From Solirubrobacteraceae bacterium (GTDB lineage Bacteria; Actinomycetota; Thermoleophilia; Solirubrobacterales; Solirubrobacteraceae), in NCBI GenBank assembly GCA_030043235.1, contig JASHYF010000010.1, positions 1 to 6,279 of the forward strand: DNA of 6,279 nucleotides. The letters run 5' to 3'. Positions 1 to 6,279 of the stretch are shown piece after piece. Numbering within the stretch: the first letter of the stretch is position 1; the number at the start of each line of letters is the position of its first letter. Position numbers and translations under genes: made by a program. Below the pieces are notes generated by a model that had not been told where the DNA came from, did not search any database, and saw nothing but the letters and a program-made list of their open reading frames with translations.

Positions 1-303
1 TTCAACGCGCAGACGCAGAGCGAAACCGGGACCGTCATCCCCGTCGTCATCACCGTGTACGAGGACCGCTCGTTCACATTCGTCACCAAGACCCCGCCCG
101 CCGCCGTGCTCATCCGCCAGGCCATCAAGATCAACAAGGGCTCCGGCGAGCCCAACCGCGTGAAGGTCGGCACCATCACCCAGGAGCAGCTGCGCGAGAT
201 CGCCCAGCGCAAGCTCGACGACCTCAACGCCCACGACGTCGAGCAGGCCGCCAAGATCATCGCCGGCACAGCGCGGTCGATGGGCGTGGACGTGGCGTCA
301 TGA
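1..303 (+). CDS. rplK: 50S ribosomal protein L11, C-terminal part (5' truncated by window)
   Basis: L11 binds the GTPase-associated region of 23S rRNA at the base of the L10-L12 stalk and helps control factor-dependent GTP hydrolysis. Frame 1 is open from the first base. The 100 visible residues are about 70% of a typical 141-145 residue L11. They include the end of the N-terminal domain ([14 protein letters not shown]), the PPAAVLI linker region and the whole rRNA-binding C-terminal domain (GSGEPNR, then [22 protein letters not shown] near the end). The N-terminal proline region that binds thiostrepton lies outside the window. The TGA stop (301-303) overlaps the rplA ATG (300-302) as ATGA, so the two genes are probably translationally coupled. 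rplK-rplA is the standard order. The first in-window ATG-like start near 55 is internal to the domain and is not the real start. Nothing in the visible part looks damaged. Confidence 0.97.
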   Translation, partial: FNAQTQSETGTVIPVVITVYEDRSFTFVTKTPPAAVLIRQAIKINKGSGEPNRVKVGTITQEQLREIAQRKLDDLNAHDVEQAAKIIAGTARSMGVDVAS

Positions 304-1031
304 AACACCGCGGCAAGGCATACGCCGAGCGGCTCGCCAAGGTCGATCGCGAACGGGAGTACCAGCCCGCCGAGGCGGTCGCGCTGGTGCGCAGCCTGCG
401 CAGCGACAAGTTCGACGAAACCGTCGAGGTTCACGTGCGCACCGGCCTCAACGTACGGCACGCCGACGAGCAGTTGCGTGGCACCATCGCGCTGCCCAAC
501 GGGCTCGGCAAGGACGTCAAGGTGGCCGTGTTCGCGCAGGGCGAGAAGGCGCGCGAGGCCGAGGAGGCCGGCGCCGACGTCGTCGGCGCTCAGGACCTCG
601 CCAAACGCATACAGGAGGGCTTCGACGACTTCGACGTCGCCATCGCCACGCCCGACATGATGTCCGTCGTCGGCCAGCTCGGGCGGATCCTCGGACCGGC
701 CGGCAAGATGCCCAACCCGAAAGTCGGCACCGTCACCATGGACGTCGGCAAAGCCGTGCAGGAGTCCAAGGCCGGCAAGGTCGAGTACCGCACCGACCGC
801 ACCGCCATCGTCCACCTCGTCATCGGCAAGGCCAGCTTCGACGAGCGCAGGCTGCTCGAGAACTACGCCGCCATCATCGAGGAGCTGGTCCGCGCCAAGC
901 CTTCAGCCGCCAAAGGGCGCTACCTGCGCTCCATCACCCTCGCGTCCACCATGGGCCCCGGCGTCAAGGTGGACCCGTCCAAGACACGTGAAATCGTCGA
1001 GGAGGCGAGCGCGGCTACCATCGCCGCATAG
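300..1031 (+). CDS. rplA: 50S ribosomal protein L1
   Basis: L1 binds 23S rRNA helices 76-78, forms the mobile stalk at the E site that helps release deacylated tRNA, and in many bacteria represses its own rplKA message. The 243-residue product has normal family length (about 230-240). It starts with the typical [15 protein letters not shown] segment and continues with [24 protein letters not shown] (about 38-61). The L1 signature around residues 122-141 reads [19 protein letters not shown], and the C-terminal half closes domain I with the [10 protein letters not shown] strand (216-225). The ATG at 300 overlaps the rplK stop. I see no strong Shine-Dalgarno sequence before it, which fits translation by coupling. 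The gene ends with TAG at 1029-1031 and is followed by the structured rplJ leader. Identity is certain from sequence and context. Confidence 0.98.
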   Translation: MKHRGKAYAERLAKVDREREYQPAEAVALVRSLRSDKFDETVEVHVRTGLNVRHADEQLRGTIALPNGLGKDVKVAVFAQGEKAREAEEAGADVVGAQDLAKRIQEGFDDFDVAIATPDMMSVVGQLGRILGPAGKMPNPKVGTVTMDVGKAVQESKAGKVEYRTDRTAIVHLVIGKASFDERRLLENYAAIIEELVRAKPSAAKGRYLRSITLASTMGPGVKVDPSKTREIVEEASAATIAA

Positions 1032-1133
1032 CGCATCCACACATGGCCACCAGAGACCCCCGGTGGCCGCCCGCTCAGCCCGATCCTGCGATCGAGCTTC
1101 GCGCGGGCGGCGTAAAACCGGGCTAGGAGCCCA
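1032..1133 (+). promoter_or_regulatory. rplJ leader, L10-leader-type autoregulatory RNA
   Basis: The 102 nt between rplA and rplJ can fold extensively. GGCCACC (1045-1051) pairs with GGTGGCC (1062-1068) around the loop AGAGACCCCC. GCCGCCCGC (1066-1074) pairs perfectly with GCGGGCGGC (1103-1111) and encloses a small CGATC/GATCG hairpin (1081-1085/1090-1094). GGGCT (1120-1124) pairs with AGCCC (1128-1132) over the ribosome binding site. The first two helices share 1066-1068, so they must adjust or compete. In many bacteria the L10-(L12) complex binds a kink-turn-like element in this leader to repress its own synthesis. The position and the AGAGACC loop beside a GGTGGC arm resemble that family from memory. 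No T-run follows any helix, so control looks translational rather than by an intrinsic terminator. Assignment to the family is inference; the helices are directly visible. Confidence 0.7.
1125..1129 (+). promoter_or_regulatory. rplJ ribosome binding site inside a small hairpin
   Basis: AGGAG lies 4 nt before the ATG at 1134. It occupies the loop and the first bases of the 3' arm of a 5-bp hairpin (1120-1124 / 1128-1132), so its access should depend on leader folding. CGGGCT (1119-1124) could instead pair with AGCCCG (1077-1082), which would free the site. Both pairings are seen in the sequence; the switch is inferred. Confidence 0.6.
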
Positions 1134-1976
1134 ATGAACCGAGACCAGAAGGCAACGGCGATCGCCGAGATCGCCGGTCACATCCACGAGTCCGACGCCA
1201 TCTTCGCCGTCGACTACCGCGGCATCACCGTCGCCCAGGTGGCCGAGCTGCGCGCCAGGCTGCGCGAGTCCGACGCCACCTTCAAAGTCGTCAAGAACTC
1301 GCTCACCGAACGCGCCGCCGAGGAGGCCGGCGCGGCCACCCTCAAGGACCTGCTCGCCGGACCCACCGCGCTCACGTTCGTGCGCGGCGACGCGGCCACC
1401 GCCGCCAAAGCCGTCGCCGAATACGCTCGCACCACCCAACTCCTGCCCTTCAAGGGCGGGCTCATGGACGGCGCGCCGCTCGACGCCGAGCAGGTCCGCT
1501 CGCTCTCGCGCCTGCCCTCGCGCGAAGCGCTCTACTGGCAGCTCGTCGGCGTCGTCGCCTCGCCCGTCAGCGGGCTCGTGCGCACCTTGAACGCGCTGCT
1601 CGGCGGCCTCGCCGTCGCCCTCGGCCAGGTGCACGCCAAGAAGGAGTCCGGGGAGATTCCCGGAGGCGCGGCAGCCGCCTCCGGTGAGAGCGAGCAGCCC
1701 GCGGCTCAGGCCCACACGGCGGGCGAGCACGGGGCGGCGGCGGAAGGCGAGCCAGCCGCGGGCGATGCAGAGCCGGCGGGCGCGGAGGCTTCGACGGCGC
1801 AGGAGTTGCCGGACGAGGTCGCACGGGCCGAGGACACGGCCGATGCGCCTCCCGCGGCCAGCACTGAGACCGAGCCGGCGGCCCACGAGCCGGCGGCAGA
1901 AGACGACAACCAGGCGGACGTCTCGGCTGAGAGCCAGCCCGAGGACGCCGAGGCGAATCCCACGAAGGAGGACTGA
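1134..1976 (+). CDS. rplJ: 50S ribosomal protein L10 with long acidic C-terminal extension
   Basis: L10 anchors L12 dimers to the ribosome and forms the stalk base with L11. Residues 1-175 are a complete L10: N-terminal rRNA-binding globular domain with FAVDYRGITVAQVAELRARLR (24-44) and VVKNSLTERAA (52-62), a GPTALTF strand (76-82), then the C-terminal helix region SPVSGLVRTLNALLGGLAVALGQ (about 143-165) that receives L12 dimers. Typical L10 ends near residue 165-180. This one continues to 280 with a low-complexity tail (about 176-280) rich in Ala, Glu and Pro, with 27 Asp/Glu and only 2 Lys/Arg, and repeats such as EPAA. The tail has no visible hydrophobic helix heptads, so it is probably disordered and is unlikely to add L12 sites. 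The reading frame is intact and runs directly into the rplL ribosome binding site, so the tail is not an assembly read-through. Start ATG 1134 follows AGGAG. rplJ ends 6 nt before rplL. Confidence 0.96.
   Translation: MNRDQKATAIAEIAGHIHESDAIFAVDYRGITVAQVAELRARLRESDATFKVVKNSLTERAAEEAGAATLKDLLAGPTALTFVRGDAATAAKAVAEYARTTQLLPFKGGLMDGAPLDAEQVRSLSRLPSREALYWQLVGVVASPVSGLVRTLNALLGGLAVALGQVHAKKESGEIPGGAAAASGESEQPAAQAHTAGEHGAAAEGEPAAGDAEPAGAEASTAQELPDEVARAEDTADAPPAASTETEPAAHEPAAEDDNQADVSAESQPEDAEANPTKED
1965..1971 (+). promoter_or_regulatory. rplL Shine-Dalgarno, inside the end of rplJ
   Basis: AAGGAGG at the last codons of rplJ lies 11 nt before the rplL ATG (1983). It is a near-perfect match to the anti-SD sequence, as expected for a protein made in several copies per ribosome. 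It also fixes the rplL start. Confidence 0.85.
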
Positions 1977-1982
1977 CCCACC

Positions 1983-2378
1983 ATGGCTACAAGCACCCAG
2001 GAGTGGATCGAGGAGCTCAAGGGCATCTCCGTGCTCGAGCTCGCCGAGCGCATCAAAGCGCTCGAGGAGGAGTTCGGCGTGTCCGCGGCCGCCGTCGCCG
2101 CCCCGGTCGCCGCCCCCGCGGGCGGCGCCGGCGGAGCTGACGGCGCGGGCGCCGAAGAGGAAGCGAGCAGCACCGTCGACGTGATCCTCGCGAGCTCCGG
2201 CGACAAGAAGATCCAGGTCATCAAGGTCGTTCGCGCGGCCACCGGCCTTGGCCTCAAAGAGGCCAAGGCGCTCGTCGACGAGGCGCCCAAGCCCGTCAAG
2301 GAGGGCATCGAACGCGAGGAGGCCAACAAGCTCAAGCAGGAACTCGAGGAGGCGGGGGCCGCGGTCGAGCTGAAGTGA
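1983..2378 (+). CDS. rplL: 50S ribosomal protein L7/L12
   Basis: L12 is the multicopy stalk protein that recruits and activates translational GTPases (EF-Tu, EF-G, IF2, RF3). The 131-residue product shows the usual three parts. The N-terminal dimerisation domain (1-36) includes [20 protein letters not shown] flexible Ala/Gly/Pro hinge (about 35-62) is somewhat Gly-rich ([14 protein letters not shown]). The C-terminal factor-binding domain (64-131) has [20 protein letters not shown] (76-95), APKPVKEG (101-108) and the terminal AVELK. Length is at the upper end of the family (about 120-130), because of the hinge. It follows rplJ by 6 nt with a strong Shine-Dalgarno sequence, and a large hairpin begins 6 nt after its stop. 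Nothing suggests loss of function. Confidence 0.98.
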   Translation: MATSTQEWIEELKGISVLELAERIKALEEEFGVSAAAVAAPVAAPAGGAGGADGAGAEEEASSTVDVILASSGDKKIQVIKVVRAATGLGLKEAKALVDEAPKPVKEGIEREEANKLKQELEEAGAAVELK

Positions 2379-2384
2379 CGCTAC

Positions 2385-2435
2385 GCCCGTCCGTCTGACG
2401 GTCGTGACTTCGCGACGACCGTCAGACGGACGGGC
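2385..2435 (+). terminator. perfect 21-bp hairpin after rplL, probable terminator or attenuator
   Basis: The left arm 2385-2405 and right arm 2415-2435 are perfect reverse complements over 21 bp, with a 9-nt loop (GACTTCGCG). The arm core is CGTCTGACGG/CCGTCAGACG. It starts 6 nt after the rplL stop, the usual place for the end of the L10 operon or for the rplL-rpoB attenuator. There is no T-run after the stem, only TTCGCTTGG. High-GC Gram-positive terminators often lack one, so function is likely but not certain. The perfect symmetry would act in either direction. RNase processing is an alternative role. Confidence 0.75.
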
Positions 2436-2690
2436 TTCGCTTGGCCTGGATCGCGCGGGACCCGGCTGCACGACTGAGAAATCGGCTCGAATGGGGCGGT
2501 GGTTTGGAACGCAACCCGGTCAGAAACTATCGCCGCCGCGCCACGTTTCTAAGGCCGGGAGCACGGGTACGCCGTAGAAAGCCGGAAACGTCGGCAAATT
2601 ACGGACGTGAGCCTGTACTTAGAACGCTTCGCTATCAAGAAGGTGGCCCTTCGGGCCGACATATCGAGTAGGGTAGTGTATCCGTGGTGA
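2436..2690 (+). other. intergenic stretch with no convincing gene
   Basis: This stretch has a visibly higher A/T share than the ribosomal genes. A 76-codon reading frame from a TTG at 2441 is Arg-rich, lacks a Shine-Dalgarno sequence, and resembles no family I know. The stretch holds half of a 12-bp inverted repeat (ACTATCGCCGCC, 2526-2537), an ACGTTTC/GAAACGT pair some 40 nt apart near 2540-2590, and a 5-bp hairpin GGCCC-TTC-GGGCC at 2645-2657. I see no tRNA or other RNA gene. Confidence 0.5.
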
Positions 2691-2719
2691 TTGACAACAC
2701 AACGACTTTGTGCTATGCA
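2691..2719 (+). promoter_or_regulatory. candidate promoter of the DUF5678/protease module
   Basis: A perfect -35 TTGACA (2691-2696) is followed by a 17-bp spacer and TATGCA (2714-2719), with an extended -10 TGC just before it. The -10 lacks the final T. Transcription would start near 2726, giving a very short leader and leaving little of the Shine-Dalgarno sequence at 2725-2731. That is a weakness. The TGTGCTAT string here recurs before rpoB. Confidence 0.4.
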
Positions 2720-2738
2720 AGCGAGGGGGAGCACTACT

Positions 2739-2948
2739 ATGACGGTCGCTGAGCAGGTGGAAGCCGAGGCGGAGCTCGGCAGCCGCCTAGTCCAATATGC
2801 TGGTAGGTGGGTCGCTGTGCTCGACTACGTGGTCGTACACAGTGCGGACACATGGGACGAGCTACTGGACCTACTCAGTGAGGGGGAGCGGGAAAAAGCG
2901 CGAGTCTTCCGCGTTCCCGAGCACCCCGAGGCAATCAACCTCTTCTGA
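2739..2948 (+). CDS. small DUF5678-like protein
   Basis: This is a 69-residue acidic protein with no signal peptide or membrane segment. An acidic N-terminal helix (TVAEQVEAEAELGSRL, 2-17) leads into YAGRWVAVLDYVVVHSADTWDEL (20-42), then a helical segment and VFRVPEHPE (56-64). The pattern Y-x-G-x-W-V-A, then V-V-x-x-S/G, a Glu/Leu helix and a final (V/I)-F-R-V-P strand resembles DUF5678, a small uncharacterised family. I recognise this from memory only. I chose ATG 2739 because GGGGGAG (2725-2731) sits 7 nt before it; an in-frame TTG at 2691 overlaps the candidate -35 and has no ribosome binding site. Codons such as CTA and GTA are commoner than in the ribosomal genes. The gene overlaps the likely start of the protease gene in the +1 frame. 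Such small proteins often sit beside aspartyl-protease-like genes, as far as I recall. The function is unknown. Confidence 0.75.
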   Translation: MTVAEQVEAEAELGSRLVQYAGRWVAVLDYVVVHSADTWDELLDLLSEGEREKARVFRVPEHPEAINLF

Positions 2949-3402
2949 GGCTGTCCCCGGCGCGCCAGGCGCGCTCCTCGCCGCGGTCGAGCGGCCCTAC
3001 CTCGCGTTCGGTCGGGAGTTGATCCCCGCACTTCCAATCAAGGTCAAGAACCTCGACGGAACGCTCGGGCCGGAGACCCCCGCGATCCTTGACAGCGGTG
3101 CGGACGTATCTTCGTTCCCGGCCGCCTGGGCAAAGAGCATCGGCATCAAGCTCGATGAGTCCGAGTGCGAGGAAGAAGAGGCGACGACTGCCGGAGGCAC
3201 GACAATCGTCTGGCGTTACCCGCAGGGGCTGCGCCTCGCGATCGAGGGCGTCGAGCACTGGGTCAAAGCCGAGTTTTGCGAGAAGCTCGACATTCCGCTC
3301 CTGGGTCGCAAGGACTTCTTCTACAAATACAAGGTCACGTTCGACCAGCGGCGCAGGGTCTTCTTGCTGGAGGCGTTTCCTCCGTCAGACGCCGGTAGTT
3401 GA
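2878..3402 (+). CDS. retropepsin-like aspartic protease (start uncertain)
   Basis: The product is a single-lobe aspartyl protease fold; such enzymes act as dimers with one catalytic Asp from each chain. Numbered from GTG 2878 (174 residues), the recognisable domain begins at about residue 39 (RPYLAFGRELIPALPIKV). The active-site loop is AILDSGADVSSFP (69-81) with catalytic Asp72 in a DSGA motif. A Gly-containing flap-like segment follows (TTAGGTTIVW, 103-112), then the second conserved block PLLGRKDFFYKYKVTFD (140-156), which matches the usual hydrophobic-hydrophobic-G-R/x-D-F element. No signal peptide is visible, so it is probably cytoplasmic. The start is a problem. No ATG/GTG/TTG lies between 2881 and the domain start, GTG 2878 has no clear Shine-Dalgarno sequence, and this start overlaps the upstream gene by 71 nt. 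Residues before about 35 look like an out-of-frame translation. Fusion by +1 frameshift is an alternative. The substrate is unknown. Confidence 0.75.
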   Translation: MRGSGKKRESSAFPSTPRQSTSSEAVPGAPGALLAAVERPYLAFGRELIPALPIKVKNLDGTLGPETPAILDSGADVSSFPAAWAKSIGIKLDESECEEEEATTAGGTTIVWRYPQGLRLAIEGVEHWVKAEFCEKLDIPLLGRKDFFYKYKVTFDQRRRVFLLEAFPPSDAGS

Positions 3403-3408
3403 GGCGCT

Positions 3409-3430
3409 GCGCATCGAGCGCCCGATGCGC
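3409..3430 (+). terminator. hairpin just after the protease gene, possible terminator
   Basis: GCGCATCG (3409-3416) and CGATGCGC (3423-3430) form a perfect 8-bp stem with a 6-nt loop, starting 7 nt after the stop codon. No T-run follows. Its location suggests the module's transcript end, but termination strength is doubtful. Confidence 0.4.
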
Positions 3431-3502
3431 GCCGCCATCCTTCGGGCGAGCTCGCTCGAACGGCGGTTCGCCGGCGGGCCGAGCACCCATCTTTATCTTC
3501 CG

Positions 3503-3530
3503 CTCACAATCGCCCATTTTCCGGTAGACT
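3503..3530 (+). promoter_or_regulatory. candidate rpoB promoter, upstream
   Basis: TAGACT (3525-3530) matches TATAAT at four of six positions. CTCACA (3503-3508) matches TTGACA at four of six, with a 16-bp spacer. The region just upstream is locally A/T-richer. The 5' leader would be about 180 nt. This is consensus inspection only. Confidence 0.35.
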
Positions 3531-3628
3531 GTCCTGCGCTGGTCGATAGTCGCAGCCGCCCGGAGTAGTTCTGACGCCGCGCCACATACGCGGAAGTCGG
3601 GGGCGGGGTCCGTGAGCACTGGCAGCCC

Positions 3629-3657
3629 TTCAGGGCGGCGATAGTCTGTGCTATCTT
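3629..3657 (+). promoter_or_regulatory. candidate rpoB promoter, proximal, extended -10
   Basis: TATCTT (3652-3657) is preceded by an extended -10 TGC (3649-3651). A poor -35 (TTCAGG, 3629-3634) lies 17 bp upstream. The start site would be near 3664, leaving a leader of about 55 nt. The string TGTGCTAT (3647-3654) is identical to that at the candidate -10 before the DUF5678 gene. The spacer also contains GATAG...CTATC (3640-3655), a possible operator. Confidence 0.4.
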
Positions 3658-3705
3658 TGCTGGTCGCGCCTCGGCGCGCCTCCTCTGCCCGTGTATCGCC
3701 CTCCG

Positions 3706-3711
3706 AAGGAG
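3706..3711 (+). promoter_or_regulatory. rpoB Shine-Dalgarno that fixes a TTG start
   Basis: AAGGAG lies 7 nt before the TTG at 3719. No ATG or GTG in frame lies near it, and the conserved RpoB N-terminus (RRSFARLQ) begins 10 residues after the TTG. CTCC three bases upstream could pair with GGAG and mask the site. Confidence 0.85.
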
Positions 3712-3718
3712 TCATTTC

Positions 3719-6279
<2,561 letters not shown>

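Larger units (their letters stand above)
2526..3645. repeat. 12-bp inverted repeat flanking the DUF5678/protease module
   Basis: ACTATCGCCGCC at 2526-2537 is the exact reverse complement of GGCGGCGATAGT at 3634-3645; matching stops on both sides. The pair encloses both accessory genes and no core gene. No transposase or target-site duplication is visible, so this may be an old element end, a pair of protein-binding sites, or chance. Confidence 0.5.
3403..3718 (+). other. rpoB upstream region and leader
   Basis: There is no gene here. The region holds the hairpin after the protease gene, two candidate promoters (see separate entries), the second half of a 12-bp inverted repeat (GGCGGCGATAGT, 3634-3645), a CCGCG/CGCGG hairpin (3577-3581/3589-3593), a GCCC-TTCA-GGGC hairpin (3625-3636), a CGCGC-CTCG-GCGCG hairpin (3665-3678), and the rpoB ribosome binding site, which is preceded by its own complement (CTCC 3701-3704 against GGAG 3708-3711). 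Confidence 0.6.

Noticed and set aside
1770..1896. GAGCCGGCGG copies (1770, 1872, 1887) in rplJ as a DNA repeat element
   Set aside because: They encode EPA-type low-complexity residues and are explained by biased amino-acid and codon use in the acidic tail.
903..2471. A 522-codon minus-strand open frame across rplA, rplJ and rplL
   Set aside because: It runs antisense to three certain ribosomal-protein genes, has skewed Arg/Gly/Leu composition, and shows no recognisable domain.
2441..2671. A 76-codon frame in the rplL-rpoB gap starting at TTG
   Set aside because: It has no Shine-Dalgarno sequence, an Arg-rich composition and no family resemblance, and it starts just after the rplL terminator hairpin.
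2691..2738. TTG 2691 as the DUF5678 start
   Set aside because: It overlaps a TTGACA -35 candidate and has no Shine-Dalgarno sequence, whereas ATG 2739 has GGGGGAG at 7-nt spacing.
2797..2877. ATG 2797 as the protease start
   Set aside because: There is no ribosome binding site, and the N-terminal part would be an out-of-frame translation of the DUF5678 gene with no protease resemblance. GTG 2878 is the shortest conventional alternative, though also weak.

Overview
The window comes from a high-GC bacterium and covers the classic ribosomal-protein/RNA-polymerase locus, all on the + strand: rplK (3' part) - rplA - rplJ - rplL - two small accessory genes - rpoB (5' part). Codon use is strongly G/C-ending in the housekeeping genes. 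The RpoB N-terminal half and gene order look actinobacterial. From memory of family sequences they fit Thermoleophilia/Solirubrobacterales best, but that placement is an inference.

Region 1 (1-2378) is the stalk operon. L11 ends in an ATGA overlap with L1. About 100 nt of structured leader (an L10-leader-type autoregulatory RNA) separates rplA from rplJ. L10 carries an unusual acidic Ala/Glu/Pro-rich C-terminal tail of about 105 residues. rplJ and rplL are 6 nt apart. A perfect 21-bp inverted repeat just after rplL is the likely end or attenuator of the ribosomal-protein transcript.

Region 2 (2379-3718) is an unusually long rplL-rpoB gap of about 1.34 kb. It has less G/C-biased codon use and carries a two-gene module: a 69-residue DUF5678-like protein and an overlapping retropepsin-like aspartic protease with a DSGA active site. 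The protease has no good start codon of its own in its frame. The module is flanked by a 12-bp inverted repeat (2526-2537 / 3634-3645), and the same 8-mer (TGTGCTAT) sits at candidate -10 elements before the module and before rpoB.

Region 3 (3719-6279) is the first 853 codons of rpoB, which starts at TTG behind a strong Shine-Dalgarno sequence. It has a Gly/Ala-rich insertion of about 33 residues built from 21-nt tandem repeats. It also has several unusual residues at or near the rifampicin pocket, including Ala where bacterial beta subunits normally have the Arg equivalent to E. coli R687.

The core genes work together: L11, L10 and L12 form the GTPase-associated centre and stalk, L1 forms the E-site stalk, and beta is the RNA polymerase catalytic subunit. 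The protease module appears to be cargo placed between the two halves of the operon. It probably splits what is one transcription unit in many bacteria, so rpoB may depend partly on its own promoter here.
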